From: JAPPLB01 sp965218555 | Lineage (GTDB): Bacteria > Acidobacteriota > Terriglobia > Bryobacterales > UBA6623 | Direction: 5' to 3' | Assembly (NCBI GenBank): GCA_965218555.1 | Contig: OZ244625.1 | Span: 5,332,001 to 5,396,000 of the forward strand | DNA: 64,000 bases | Shown here: positions 1 to 9,020 of the stretch, one piece after another | Layout: each line of letters starts with the position of its first letter | Numbering within the stretch: the stretch's first letter is position 1 | Notes under the pieces: model-generated | What the model was told of the DNA's origin: nothing | Databases searched by the model: none | The model's input: the letters and a program-made list of their open reading frames with translations, nothing else | Made by a program: the position numbers and the translations under genes

Positions 1-423
1 GTGACGGGCTACTGCCGATACGAATTCGATGGAAATATCGTGAAGGAGTGGGAGATCACGGCTGGAGGATGCGAGAAGCGGTACCTGGAGCTGGCGGACG
101 GGCGCTGGTCCCTCGCCAAGAAGATCGTCATCGGCGCCATCGACGGTGACATCCGGCGTGATATCCTTCGCGACGAGGACCCGCCGAGCCAGATTGCTCA
201 CAAGGGGAAGCAGTACTATCTCGATAATTCCTCTGCAGGCCACATGTTCCCCAATGGCGAGGGTGCCGGCAACGAGGTGATCCGCTGGGAGTTTCTGGAC
301 GAAGATGAAGAGAGCTTCCTAGGCATCGAACAGTGGAGCGAGTCAGAGCTCGGGGCTGCGACTGGCTCCTTCGTCGAGGACTACGAGTTCACGAGTATCC
401 TCCCAGGCGCGGGTACGGACTGA
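1..423 (+). CDS. DUF4178-like protein, 3' part (truncated by window edge)
   Basis: The frame is open from the first base, so the true start is outside the window and the GTG at position 1 need not be an initiator. The visible 140 residues contain a pattern typical of the C-terminal DUF4178 domain: GKQYYL, then a stretch ending VIRWEF, then LGIEQW and a final VEDYEF..ILPG. DUF4178 proteins are small beta-rich domains of unknown function that occur next to PspA, DUF350, DUF2170 and polyamine-type enzymes. The following genes match that neighbourhood, which supports the call. It probably heads or sits inside the same + strand operon as the next six genes. Confidence 0.6.
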   Translation: MTGYCRYEFDGNIVKEWEITAGGCEKRYLELADGRWSLAKKIVIGAIDGDIRRDILRDEDPPSQIAHKGKQYYLDNSSAGHMFPNGEGAGNEVIRWEFLDEDEESFLGIEQWSESELGAATGSFVEDYEFTSILPGAGTD

Positions 424-475
424 TTTCTTGCCCGGCAGGGTCGAAGCCTTGCGCTACACTGAACGGAAGGGAACC

Positions 476-1174
476 ATGAAAAGAAACCTCCCGTGGATCG
501 CGTGGACCGGTCTCTCTCTAGTTGTCGCGGGCTGTACCGCCGGTAACCCCCTCGAGCCGTTGCAACGCGAGCTCGACCGTTTCGCGGAGTACTCGGTCAT
601 CCTCGCGGACATGCGGGAGGAGGGTACATTCTCGACCGACTACTGGCACCAGTACCGGGTGACCACAGGCCGACCGGAGCCAGGCTCTGAGGATCTGGTG
701 TACGCCGACAGCATCCGGGAGTGGGAACGAGTCGACCGCCAGACGTACACGAGATACCAGCCCTACCTCGGCATGGTAATCATCTCGAAAGGCGCGGACG
801 GGAGCATCGATCACGACCAGCATCCGCCCGGCTACCAGTACGTCGGCAACGAGCGCTACGGCCAGTGGCGAAACGACCGGAGCGGCGGATCCTTCTGGGA
901 GTTCTACGGCCGCTATGCGCTGCTCAGCCACGTAATCGGCGGGTTTGGGCAGCCCATCTACCGGAACGACTGGAATGCGTATCGCGACAATCGCGGCCTC
1001 GGCCAACCTTACTTTGGCTCTGGCAGGTATGGCACGAGCGGTACGGCCACGAGACAGAGCAACCCCAGTTTCTTCCGCCGCCAGGAAGCACGGCAGCGCG
1101 TCCGGACCCAGGGATTCGCTGATCGGGTGCGCGGTCGCATGACGGGTGGCAGCGCCCGGGGCCTAGGCAAGTAG
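476..1174 (+). CDS. predicted lipoprotein of the PspA/DUF350 operon
   Basis: A 232-residue protein starting at ATG 476, preceded by GAACGGAAGGGAACC, which supplies a GGAAGGG ribosome site; the frame extends back to a TTG at 428 but without such a site. The N-terminus is MKRN, a hydrophobic stretch, then a lipobox ending VAGC, so the mature protein should be lipid-anchored outside the cytoplasm. The rest is rich in Tyr, Gly, Arg and Asn, with a low-complexity C-terminus (FRRQEARQRVR...GSARGLGK). No enzymatic motif is visible. It lies 18 bases before the DUF350 gene and is probably co-transcribed with it. Function unknown. Confidence 0.65.
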   Translation: MKRNLPWIAWTGLSLVVAGCTAGNPLEPLQRELDRFAEYSVILADMREEGTFSTDYWHQYRVTTGRPEPGSEDLVYADSIREWERVDRQTYTRYQPYLGMVIISKGADGSIDHDQHPPGYQYVGNERYGQWRNDRSGGSFWEFYGRYALLSHVIGGFGQPIYRNDWNAYRDNRGLGQPYFGSGRYGTSGTATRQSNPSFFRRQEARQRVRTQGFADRVRGRMTGGSARGLGK

Positions 1175-1192
1175 CGTTACGGGAGGATCATC

Positions 1193-2035
1193 ATGTCTTG
1201 GGATCAAATCCTGACAGGTTTCATTTACCTGGCCGTCGTCCTTGTTCTTGTTGTGATCGGCAAGTGGGTCTACACTGCGCTGCACCGCGGCTTTGTTCTG
1301 CGGACACAGCTCCTCGAGAAGGACAACCTCGCCATGGCCCTCACGATCGCTGGCTACTACCTCGGCCTGGCGATCGTGCTCGGCGGAGTGGTGTCTGGAC
1401 CTGGGTCCGGCATGCTCACCGAGAATGTCATCGATGTCGTGATTTTCGGACTGGTGGCTATTGTCTTGCTCAATCTGTCCGGCTGGATCAACGACAAGAT
1501 CATCTTCTCAAAGTTCGACAACCAGAAGGAAATCATTCAGGACCGCAACATTGGAATGGGCGCCATCGAAGGCGGCAATCATGTGGCTGTCGGTCTGATC
1601 ACGGCTGGCGCGCTCTCCGGTGAAGGTGGCCTGCTCAGCGGCGCGGTCTTCTGGGTCCTGGGCCAGGTCGGCCTCATCGTGGCCGCGCTGCTGTACAACA
1701 AGATGACCTCGTTCGATCTGCATCATGAGATCGAGCGTGACAACACCGCGGTCGGCGTGGCCTTTGCCGGTGTCCTCATCGGCTTCGGGAACATCATCCG
1801 CCTGGCGGGTGAAGGAGACTTCGTCTCGTGGACGCAGAGCCTGAGCGAGTTCGGATACTACGCCGTGGTGGGTCTGCTCCTCTTGCCGCTGGTCCGGCTC
1901 TTCGCCGACAAGGTGCTGCTGCCGGGCGCCCGACTGACCGACGAGTTGGTCCAGGACGTACCCAACGTTGGCGCTGGGGCCATCGAGGCGACCACGTATC
2001 TCGCCGCGTCGATACTAATCGGGTTGACCCTCTGA
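1193..2035 (+). CDS. DUF350 (YjfL-type) integral membrane protein
   Basis: A 280-residue protein with about eight hydrophobic segments arranged as two similar halves, each having the DUF350 pattern of a Glu/Asp-rich turn followed by a helix (DNLAMALTIAGYYLG in the first half; DNTAVGVAFAGVLIG in the second). The tandem duplication is therefore visible in the sequence. In enterobacteria the relative YjfL is encoded next to a PspA paralogue (YjfJ) and a DUF2170 protein (YjfI), as here. It is likely an inner-membrane partner of PspA or of the neighbouring channel. Biochemical role unknown. Confidence 0.8.
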   Translation: MSWDQILTGFIYLAVVLVLVVIGKWVYTALHRGFVLRTQLLEKDNLAMALTIAGYYLGLAIVLGGVVSGPGSGMLTENVIDVVIFGLVAIVLLNLSGWINDKIIFSKFDNQKEIIQDRNIGMGAIEGGNHVAVGLITAGALSGEGGLLSGAVFWVLGQVGLIVAALLYNKMTSFDLHHEIERDNTAVGVAFAGVLIGFGNIIRLAGEGDFVSWTQSLSEFGYYAVVGLLLLPLVRLFADKVLLPGARLTDELVQDVPNVGAGAIEATTYLAASILIGLTL

Positions 2036-2106
2036 GAACGCCCGCAATATCCCGCCGGACTCTCGCTTACGGCGTGGCGTGACCGGGGTCGTGTCAGGCG
2101 TGAGGC

Positions 2107-3198
2107 GTGGGATACCAGACCGTCGACACGGACATGCGCCAGCTCAAGAGTCAGATGACGGACCGCATCCTGTTGTTCTGGGAGTTCTTGCACCGCGAGA
2201 ATCTGCTCCGACTGTTTGGCGTCGTCGTGGTCTTGATCGTCGGCGGGGCGGTCGGGCTCGCCTACTTCGAGGACGATCGAAACTTCCCCGATGCCCTCTG
2301 GTGGGCCACCGTCACGCTGACCACGGTGGGGTTCGGAGATATTTTTCCCACGTCGCTCTGGGGACGGGCGATCGGCGTCGTCCTCATGTTCTTCGGTATC
2401 GGCGTACTCGGTATGTTCACCGCCACGATCGCCGGCGTGTTCGTCGAGAAGCGACTCAGGAAGGAGCGGGGCATGGGTTCGTACGATCTTGAGGGTCACA
2501 TCATCCTGTGCGAGTGGAACGACCGGACCCGTGAGATTCTCCGCGACCTGCGTGCCGACCCTCGCTCATCGCGGTCACCCATTCTGCTACTGGCAGATGT
2601 CGAGACGAAACCGGTCGAAGACGAACATCTCTACTTCGTGCGAGGCGAGGTGACCGAGGAGAACTTGACGCGCGGCTGCATCGGGAAGGCGGCCACCGTG
2701 GTCATCGTGGGAGACCGCCGGCTGGACTACACGGCGCGGGACGCCAAGGCGGTTCTCTCCACCCTGACGGTGGAAACGCTGAACCCCGACGTGTACTCGA
2801 TTGTCGAGCTGGCCAACGAAGACAACGTCAGGCATTGTGAGCGTGCGCATGCCAACGAGGTCATCGTGGGCACCGAATTCAGCAGCCGCCTCATCTCGAG
2901 TGCGACGCTGGATCATGGGATCACCAAGATCCTGTCCGAGATCCTCAGCGCCCAGTACGGCAACGACCTCATCATCGTCCCGGTGCCTCCATCGCTCGCG
3001 GGGCATCCGTTTCTGAAGGTGTTCTCCGAGATGAAGCGTGACCAGGGAATGATCGTTCTGGCAATCCAGCCGCACGGACGCAACCAGGTCGTGACCAACC
3101 CCGGCGCCGATGTTCTCGTCGGCGCGGACGACCGACTGATCGTCATCTCATCGCGGCCCGAGCGCGAGCATCGAGCCACACCCGGCAGCCCGCGATGA
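2107..3198 (+). CDS. potassium channel-like protein with TrkA-N/RCK domain
   Basis: Two hydrophobic helices flank a pore loop with the selectivity filter TVGFGD (residues about 73-80). A cytoplasmic RCK/TrkA-N-type domain follows (HIILCEWNDRTREILRDL, a variant Rossmann start) with a C-terminal RCK_C-like part (PGADVLVGADDRLIVI). The architecture is that of a single-subunit ligand-gated 2TM K+ channel. The annotated start is GTG 2107; ATG 2134 is an alternative and neither has a strong ribosome site. Channels of this type recur in PspA/DUF350/DUF4178 operons, where they are thought to respond to membrane stress; that role is inferred from context. Confidence 0.8.
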   Translation: MGYQTVDTDMRQLKSQMTDRILLFWEFLHRENLLRLFGVVVVLIVGGAVGLAYFEDDRNFPDALWWATVTLTTVGFGDIFPTSLWGRAIGVVLMFFGIGVLGMFTATIAGVFVEKRLRKERGMGSYDLEGHIILCEWNDRTREILRDLRADPRSSRSPILLLADVETKPVEDEHLYFVRGEVTEENLTRGCIGKAATVVIVGDRRLDYTARDAKAVLSTLTVETLNPDVYSIVELANEDNVRHCERAHANEVIVGTEFSSRLISSATLDHGITKILSEILSAQYGNDLIIVPVPPSLAGHPFLKVFSEMKRDQGMIVLAIQPHGRNQVVTNPGADVLVGADDRLIVISSRPEREHRATPGSPR

Positions 3199-3210
3199 GG
3201 ACCTAGAACC

Positions 3211-3608
3211 ATGACGATCCGTTCTCGAGTCATCTACTGGCTCCGGGTCGAGTTCAACGCAATCTTCGGGTCCGACAGGCAGCCGCGGGGTCGCCGCACC
3301 GGCCGTCACCAGACCGGCTCGGCGTCTGCTGAGCACGAGCCGAGCGCAGGACGCGGGCGGCGGAAGCCGCACTCACCGACAGGTGCCGGTCAAGCCCCTG
3401 ATCCGGTCCTTGTCCGCTACTATGCTAAACTTGAGCTTCCCTATGGCACCGGCCTCGACACGATGCGACGAACCTGGAGGCGGCTGGTCAAAAAGTACCA
3501 CCCCGATCTTCATTCGGGGATAAGCAGAAACGGCGCACGGCGACCGAGCTCGTTCAAGGTCTGAATCGCGCATACGAAGAGCTTGCCAGACACCTGGAAC
3601 GTAAATAG
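3211..3608 (+). pseudogene. J-domain (DnaJ-like) protein, frameshifted as sequenced
   Basis: The first frame (ATG 3211) runs to 3564 and carries the start of a J domain: YYAKLELPYGTG, then WRRLVKKYHPDLH with the essential HPD. After HPDLHS the frame leaves the family and ends. In the next frame, from about 3518 to the TAG at 3606-3608, the missing J-domain helix appears: DKQKRRTATELVQGLNRAYE, then ELARHLERK. A single missing base in the short G run near 3516-3519 would join the two parts into one protein of about 131 residues with an N-terminal basic linker. Either the gene is mutated or the base was lost in sequencing or assembly. Confidence 0.7.
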
Positions 3609-3659
3609 GGTTTGGGACCGTGTCGAACACGAGATCACACAAGAAAGAGGTGCGGTTCG

Positions 3660-4055
3660 ATGTCTGACAACCTGGATCGGGTCAAGGGCTACCTACTCGA
3701 TCTCGATCTCACGATCGTCGAGGAGAACGAGACTGAAGAGCTGATCGTGGTCGATGACGAGGACAGCGGCATCAAGCAACTGGTCATCGACTGCGAGCCT
3801 CCCATTGTCGTGCTCGAGCAGCTGATCGGCGAGGTGCCGACCGAGCCGCGAGACCTCTTCGAACGCTTGTTGCAGATGAACAACACGCTCGTCCACGGCG
3901 CGTTCGTGCTCGACGAGACCGGCGGGCGGATCTTCTTCCGCGACACTTTGCAGCTCGCCAACCTCGATCTCAACGAGCTCGAGGGCTCGATCCGGGCCCT
4001 CTCGTTGGCGCTCGCCGAGTACGGCGCTGAACTCCTCACGTACCTCAGCAAGTAG
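3660..4055 (+). CDS. DUF2170 (YjfI-like) protein
   Basis: A 131-residue acidic protein. ATG 3660 is preceded by GAAAGAGGTGCGGTTCG, giving an AGAGG ribosome site; the frame extends to 3612 without one. The segment LFERLLQMNNTLVHGAFVLD followed by a second half ending LALAEYGAELLTYL fits the DUF2170/YjfI pattern, and the gene sits 22 bases before pspA exactly as yjfI precedes yjfJ in enterobacteria. No catalytic residues are evident. It probably works with PspA at the membrane; a YbjN-type chaperone-like fold is an alternative reading. Confidence 0.6.
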   Translation: MSDNLDRVKGYLLDLDLTIVEENETEELIVVDDEDSGIKQLVIDCEPPIVVLEQLIGEVPTEPRDLFERLLQMNNTLVHGAFVLDETGGRIFFRDTLQLANLDLNELEGSIRALSLALAEYGAELLTYLSK

Positions 4056-4077
4056 AAACGTCCACAGGAGAACCGTC

Positions 4078-4788
4078 ATGGCCAGTATTTTTCAGCGGAT
4101 GTTCAAGGTCGCCCAGTCCGAGGCGCACTCCGGCATGGACAAGTTTGAAGATCCGATCAAGATGAGCGAACAGGGAATCCGTGACCTCAAGAAGAACCTG
4201 CAAGCATCGATGGTCAGCCTGGCGCAGGTCAAGTCGCTAGCGATTAGACTCCAGAAGGAGACGGACGACCACAAGAAGAGGGCGGCCGACTACGAGCGTA
4301 AGGCGATGCTGCTGCTCAAACGGATGCAGGGGGGGGAGATGGATGGGACAGAAGCCGAACGGCTAGCGACTGAGGCTCTGTCGAAAAAGGAGGAAGCCCT
4401 TCAGAGCGCCACGACGGCCTCGTCGCAGCAGCAGGCTCAGCAGAACATGGCCGACCAGCTCCAGACCAAGGTCGAAGAGCTCAAACGGCAGATCGGCAAG
4501 TACGAGAACGAGGTCATCACACTTCGCGCCCGGGCTCGCACCGCCTCGTCCATGCGCAAGATCAACCAGCAACTGGCCGGCGCCGACACCACGGGGACCG
4601 TCGCGATGCTCGAGAAGATGAAGAACAAGGTGCAGGAGGAGGAGTCTTTGGCGGAGGCCTACGGCCAACTCTCCGATGTCGGCGGCACCATTGACGATGA
4701 CATCGACAAGGCGCTGGCCTTGCCATCGACCTCGGCCGCGTCCGACTCGCTGGCCGAGTTGAAGAAGAAAATGGGAATGGAGGCCTAA
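4078..4788 (+). CDS. pspA: PspA/IM30 family protein (YjfJ-like)
   Basis: A 236-residue, almost entirely helical, coiled-coil protein. It begins SIFQRMFKVAQSEAHSGMDKFEDPIKM, the amphipathic start and helix pair of PspA/IM30, and continues with long heptad-rich stretches (for example LQTKVEELKRQIGKYENEV). PspA-family proteins polymerise on the inner membrane and protect it under stress; the YjfJ branch accompanies DUF350 and DUF2170 genes. ATG 4078 has AGGAG at 4067-4071. It is the last gene of the + strand operon; the next gene is convergent. Confidence 0.85.
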   Translation: MASIFQRMFKVAQSEAHSGMDKFEDPIKMSEQGIRDLKKNLQASMVSLAQVKSLAIRLQKETDDHKKRAADYERKAMLLLKRMQGGEMDGTEAERLATEALSKKEEALQSATTASSQQQAQQNMADQLQTKVEELKRQIGKYENEVITLRARARTASSMRKINQQLAGADTTGTVAMLEKMKNKVQEEESLAEAYGQLSDVGGTIDDDIDKALALPSTSAASDSLAELKKKMGMEA

Positions 4789-4847
4789 GACCGGCGGTTA
4801 CGCCGGGCGCGGGTCACTCTGTACCGGTCGTGCTGTACCCATCCACC

Positions 4848-6536
4848 TCACACTCCCTCCTCCGCGAGCCATAGCGAGCTTCGGTACGCATGGCCCACGT
4901 CTCGCATGAGGTCTTCGGCGGCTCGCACGCCCCGATATTGGGCTTCTTCGAAGAGCGAGATCCCGCTCATGTCCGAGTGGGCGAAGCGCACGGGGCCAAA
5001 GGCGTCGGCGGCTCGCCGCCGAGGCTCTCCCCAGAGAAAACCGGGGACCGGACGGATCATCGCGTGGCCCCAGAGCATCACATCGATCTGGGTGACGAGC
5101 GATTCGAGGCCCACGTGGGCTGGCGCGAGATCGCCGAGAATGATCGACACCCAGTCATCCCAGCTGCGTTCGAGCATCCAGCGACGGGCGACCTCAGGAT
5201 TCGGCACCGCTAGTGGCATGTAGTACGTCAGGACGCTCGGCCCCGGCGCAACACGCAGGTTCTGGTGGGTGGCGACCACATACCCCAGAGATAAGCTGTC
5301 GTAGATCACATTGTCCCACGCCGCCCCTTCAGGCAGGCGGTCGACGGTGAGGTTGGCGACCATCCATGGGGCGTAGCTAAACGCGTCGATGCCCGGAAGC
5401 TCATAGCCGGCCAGCACATGCGTGGCCGTAAAGCGGGGCAGGGCGTAAATGACCTGTCGGGCTCGAATCCGCACGGACGAATTGGTACGTGTATCGAGCA
5501 CGTCCACGTCGACGCCTTCGGCCGAGGTTTCGGAAGTCGCCGGGTCGGCGGTCAGCCGGATCCGATAGACGAGCATGCCCGAGTGCAGATGCCTCTCGAG
5601 ACGCTCCACGATGTGGCGGACTATGCGCCCGTTTCCTTCGGGCCACGTGAGGTATTCCACTTCTTCGTCGCGGGAACAGAAATAATGCCAGGCGGCCCAG
5701 GCCGAAGTGGTCTCCAGTGAGCACCCGTAGTCGTCGCGGCAGCAATAGTCGACGTACCACCGCAGACGTTCGGACGTCCATCCGGCGCGGTCGAAGTACT
5801 CCAGCATCGAGATCCGGTCGAGAGCGACGAGGTCGGGGTCGTCGCTGCTCAGGGCCATCGGCAGCGCGAACGCACGTCGTCCGCGGGCATCGCGATAATC
5901 CTGATAACGCCTCACCTGCTGTTCGAATTCTGCGAGCATGGCCTGATCCCCGGGCGCTGGGGCGGTGCCCAGGAGCTCCCGCGCCGAGATCCCCTCTTGC
6001 CAGCGGCCGTCGATGAACAGCCGCTCCTGGGGCGCATGACAGAGGTGGCGCGGGTCGTAGATCGGATCACCGTCTGGACCGAGGTCGTGGACCATTCCCA
6101 TCTCTTCCAGCAGCTCGCGCACCGCCGTCGATTCCGAGCTCGGGACCGGCAGATAGTGGGCGCCCCAGGGATAAGCGGACACCTCGTTCGCACCCCAGCG
6201 TGAGTTGCCGCCCGCGTCTGTCTCAAGCTCCAGGATCTCAAAGTCGCGAAAGCCGCTCTTGGCGAGCTTCCAGCCCGCCGACAGGCCCGCGATGCCGGCG
6301 CCGACGATGACCACCGGCACGTCTCGGATCTCTTGGGGCTCAGGGAGACCACCGGCACGCAACCGGTGTCCGACCTCGTGGGAGGCACCGACGATGGAGC
6401 CAGCGATCCTGCCGGTGTCGATCTCGCGGTCTACGAAGCGTCCCGTCCGTGACCGACAGCCGACCGCCAGGGCTGCGGCAACACTCGGGCTCAGGCGTAG
6501 AAGGTCGCGCCGGGTCAGGTGACGAATGGCTGTCAT
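4848..6536 (-). CDS. FAD-dependent amine oxidase, twin-arginine lipoprotein
   Basis: A 562-residue flavoprotein. The N-terminus contains a twin-arginine signal (HLTRRDLLRLS) followed by a hydrophobic stretch and a possible lipobox (AVGC), so export through Tat and lipid anchoring are likely. The dinucleotide-binding motif VVIVGAGIAGLSAGWKL lies near residue 75, followed by the acidic end of the second strand (ILELE) and the GG motif (DAGGNSRWG). The C-terminal part has the usual FAD-closing segment. Its start overlaps the stop of the upstream spermidine synthase-like gene by 4 bases (6533-6536), so the two are translationally coupled. Polyamine oxidation is a reasonable guess from this pairing. 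Confidence 0.8.
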   Translation of the reverse strand: MTAIRHLTRRDLLRLSPSVAAALAVGCRSRTGRFVDREIDTGRIAGSIVGASHEVGHRLRAGGLPEPQEIRDVPVVIVGAGIAGLSAGWKLAKSGFRDFEILELETDAGGNSRWGANEVSAYPWGAHYLPVPSSESTAVRELLEEMGMVHDLGPDGDPIYDPRHLCHAPQERLFIDGRWQEGISARELLGTAPAPGDQAMLAEFEQQVRRYQDYRDARGRRAFALPMALSSDDPDLVALDRISMLEYFDRAGWTSERLRWYVDYCCRDDYGCSLETTSAWAAWHYFCSRDEEVEYLTWPEGNGRIVRHIVERLERHLHSGMLVYRIRLTADPATSETSAEGVDVDVLDTRTNSSVRIRARQVIYALPRFTATHVLAGYELPGIDAFSYAPWMVANLTVDRLPEGAAWDNVIYDSLSLGYVVATHQNLRVAPGPSVLTYYMPLAVPNPEVARRWMLERSWDDWVSIILGDLAPAHVGLESLVTQIDVMLWGHAMIRPVPGFLWGEPRRRAADAFGPVRFAHSDMSGISLFEEAQYRGVRAAEDLMRDVGHAYRSSLWLAEEGV

Positions 6537-8068
6537 GGCGCGAATTGCCCCCAATCCTCCTTCTGGTAGCGAACCAGGATCTGGTTGTTCAGGCGGTTGA
6601 CCTCGACGGGGACTGCTTCCATGTCCGTGGGAAACGTGAAGAGGGCGGGCGTGATCAACTGGTTGAGAAATCGAAGGTTCTCCGGAAAGCGCTCGGGCAT
6701 CTGAAAGGGCTCGTGGGACGCGAGGACGTAGCCCCATTCGCCAAAGGAAGGGACCGCAACGTGATAGGGTGTTGCGTCGAAACCTGCCATGCGCAACGTC
6801 TCGACGATGCACCAGAAAGCACGACGGGCCATGAGCGGGGACGAGCTCTGGATCGCGGCAACGCCGTCCGGGGCCAGGTGCGCGGCGAGCCGTCTGTAGA
6901 ACGTGGTCGTGTAGAGCTTGCCCAGGGAGTAGTTCGAGGGGTCTGGAAAATCGACGACGATGAAGTCGTACCGGCTCGTGCTGTCCTCGAGCCAGACGAA
7001 CGCATCTGCGTTGACGACCTCCACCCGGGGCGACCGCAGCGCGTAGTTGTTGAGCGCCGCGAACACACGATGATCCGTGAAGAGATCCGTCATCGTCGGG
7101 TCGAGGTCGACCAGCGTGACGTGCTGCACTCGCTGGTCCTTGAGTATCTCTCGAACCACCATGCCATCCCCGCCGCCGAGCACGAGGACCTGCTGCGGTG
7201 AGGCCACTGACGCCAGCCCGGGGTGGACCAGCGCCTCGTGGTACCGGTACTCGTCGAGGGAGGAAAATTGGAGGTCGCCGTTCAGGAACAGCCGCATCTC
7301 GCCCTGTGCTTGGGTCGCGACGATGCGCTGATATCGAGAGGAGCGGGCGAAGATCACTGGATCCTGATACAAGCGTCGCTCGGAGAAGTCCAACAAGACC
7401 TCGGAGAAGGCCACGCCCGTCAAGAGCAGCGCAAGGACGGCGTAGGCCTGCACAGTGAGGATGGGTCGCCGATGTTGCGCACGAAACAAGTGGCACGTCC
7501 AGACCGCCACGAGGACGTTCAGGACGCCAAACACAAACGACGACTGCATCAACCCTACCTGGGGGACGAGCCAGAGGGGAAACAGCAGCGACGCGGCCAA
7601 TCCACCCAGATAGTCGAGCGACAGGACCTTCGAGATCAGGTCGGAAAACGGGAACTGGTCTTTGAGGATACGCAACACCAACGGAATCTCCAGCCCTACC
7701 AGGATTCCGGTAAGCGCGACCCACGAGTAGAGCACTACCCGAAACGCGTCGAGTTCGGCGAACGCCATAAAGAGAACCAAGGAGGAGAGCCCACCAATGA
7801 GGCCAACCAGGATCTCGATCTGGATGAAGACGGCGATCAGATCCTTGTGAAAATAGCGAGACAGATATGAGCCGAGCCCCATCGAGAACAGGTAGACGCC
7901 GATGATGGTGGAGAACTGAGTGACACTGTCGCCAAGCATGTAGCTGGCGATGGTCCCGGCCAGGAGCTCGTAAATCAGTCCACAGGTGGCAATGGCGAAG
8001 ACCGAGCAGAGGAGGGCCAGGCTCTTGCTGTGACGGTCGTCAGTCGACGGGGTGTTGTGTTCATCCAT
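6533..8068 (-). CDS. membrane-fused spermidine synthase-like aminopropyltransferase
   Basis: A 511-residue protein. Roughly residues 15-220 form about seven transmembrane helices; the rest is a spermidine-synthase fold with the decarboxylated-AdoMet binding signature VLVLGGGDGMVVREIL, an acidic strand end (VTLVDLDP) and the aspartate motif YDFIVVDFPDPSNYSLGKLY. The central Asp and the D-P pair are kept. Membrane-fused SpeE-like proteins are common in PspA/DUF4178 neighbourhoods and are thought to modify polyamines or peptides at the membrane. It is the first gene of a two-gene - strand operon. Confidence 0.8.
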   Translation of the reverse strand: MDEHNTPSTDDRHSKSLALLCSVFAIATCGLIYELLAGTIASYMLGDSVTQFSTIIGVYLFSMGLGSYLSRYFHKDLIAVFIQIEILVGLIGGLSSLVLFMAFAELDAFRVVLYSWVALTGILVGLEIPLVLRILKDQFPFSDLISKVLSLDYLGGLAASLLFPLWLVPQVGLMQSSFVFGVLNVLVAVWTCHLFRAQHRRPILTVQAYAVLALLLTGVAFSEVLLDFSERRLYQDPVIFARSSRYQRIVATQAQGEMRLFLNGDLQFSSLDEYRYHEALVHPGLASVASPQQVLVLGGGDGMVVREILKDQRVQHVTLVDLDPTMTDLFTDHRVFAALNNYALRSPRVEVVNADAFVWLEDSTSRYDFIVVDFPDPSNYSLGKLYTTTFYRRLAAHLAPDGVAAIQSSSPLMARRAFWCIVETLRMAGFDATPYHVAVPSFGEWGYVLASHEPFQMPERFPENLRFLNQLITPALFTFPTDMEAVPVEVNRLNNQILVRYQKEDWGQFAP

Positions 8069-8090
8069 GGATCGTGGTTACCTGTTTGTT

Positions 8091-8118
8091 TTGATACTCG
8101 ACGCGCGTTTCCTATACG
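8091..8118 (+). promoter_or_regulatory. possible sigma70-type promoter for DUF2617 gene
   Basis: TTGATA (8091-8096) and TATACG (8113-8118) are separated by 16 bases, about 38 bases before the ATG at 8156. It lies in the divergent gap between the spermidine synthase-like gene and the DUF2617 gene. Confidence 0.4.
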
Positions 8119-8155
8119 ATGACGAAGTCTGAAAAATAGCATAGCGAATCCGTCG

Positions 8156-8737
8156 ATGGACACGGTGCTCCACAGTGCTTCAACCCTTCGTTACCTCTTG
8201 TTGAGCGGACGAACGCGATTGGAGCCTTTGCGCATCTTCGAATGTCGCCGAGTGAAATGGCTTGACCACTGGGTCACCTTTTATGCGCTGGGCACCAGCC
8301 ACGCGATACGTTTCGAGTACGGCGACACCGCGCTGACCGAGCTGCTCACGTGTGTTCCCGCGGCCGTACAGGGTCACGTCCTCGAGCACGGCGGGGAACA
8401 TTTCCCCTATACCGCCTCCAGGACGTTCGACAACCTGAGCTATCGCTGCCGATTGACGCCTTTTGACCTGTGCGGTCGAGATGGGCTGCAGGGCCCGTTC
8501 TCACGCGAGGATCAGATCACCTTCAAGTACCACGTGGAGGGGGACCTCGAAGAACCGGTCACCCACATCGGGTGGCGTGGTCGTGAAAACACACTCTCCG
8601 TGGAGACCGTCCACACGTACCCCCACGAAGGGCAAGGGGTCAGAAGCAAGAGCACCTTCGAGATCTCCTGCCGCAGTGTGGGTCTCAGAGGATTGCCCGC
8701 AGCACAACTTTCCCCACCGTCAACAACACAGCCATGA
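8156..8737 (+). CDS. DUF2617 family protein
   Basis: A 193-residue soluble protein. The segments ALGTSHAIRFEYGDTALTEL near residue 45 and ETVHTYPHEGQGVRSKSTFE near residue 150 match the DUF2617 pattern (a SH-x-hydrophobic strand followed by TE, and a late HTYP motif). The family is of unknown function. Its place beside polyamine-type enzymes and PspA fits the neighbourhoods in which such proteins are found. The last 53 bases overlap the convergent 3' end of the holin-like gene. Confidence 0.65.
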   Translation: MDTVLHSASTLRYLLLSGRTRLEPLRIFECRRVKWLDHWVTFYALGTSHAIRFEYGDTALTELLTCVPAAVQGHVLEHGGEHFPYTASRTFDNLSYRCRLTPFDLCGRDGLQGPFSREDQITFKYHVEGDLEEPVTHIGWRGRENTLSVETVHTYPHEGQGVRSKSTFEISCRSVGLRGLPAAQLSPPSTTQP

Positions 8738-9020
8738 GCAAGGTCATACGAACCGAATCGATCTCGAAGTCGTCGATCAGCTTGTCGGTCATCCACAACA
8801 GGAACGCGTTGATGACTAGCCCGAACAGGCCGAAACTCAGCAGCATCGGGATGAAGGCGATCAGCGCGATCAGCCAGAATAGAAAGTAGGTCAACAGCCC
8901 GTAGACCAGCACAACGGTCAACGCGGTGCCGAACGACTTCAGGCGCACGCCGGGCAGCGCTGTCGCCAGAGCGTAGAGGAGCCCCGAGGTCACAAGCACG
9001 TCGATGATGAGGGTCAGCAT
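8685..9020 (-). CDS. small four-helix membrane protein, phage-holin-4 superfamily
   Basis: A 111-residue protein with four hydrophobic segments (starting MLTLIIDVLVTSGLLYAL) and short polar loops, matching the size and layout of the Phage_holin_4_2 family. Such proteins are frequent in ordinary bacterial genomes and mostly not linked to lysis. The start overlaps the stop of the upstream truncated gene by 4 bases, so it was the distal gene of an operon that the IS21 junction has cut. Confidence 0.65.
   Translation of the reverse strand: MLTLIIDVLVTSGLLYALATALPGVRLKSFGTALTVVLVYGLLTYFLFWLIALIAFIPMLLSFGLFGLVINAFLLWMTDKLIDDFEIDSVRMTLLMAVLLTVGKVVLRAIL

Noticed and set aside
4848..7724. A single 958-codon - strand open frame suggesting an oxidase fused to another protein
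   Set aside because: The upstream part is a shadow of the spermidine synthase-like gene in another frame. The oxidase has its own ATG and Tat signal at 6536, overlapping the upstream stop by 4 bases.
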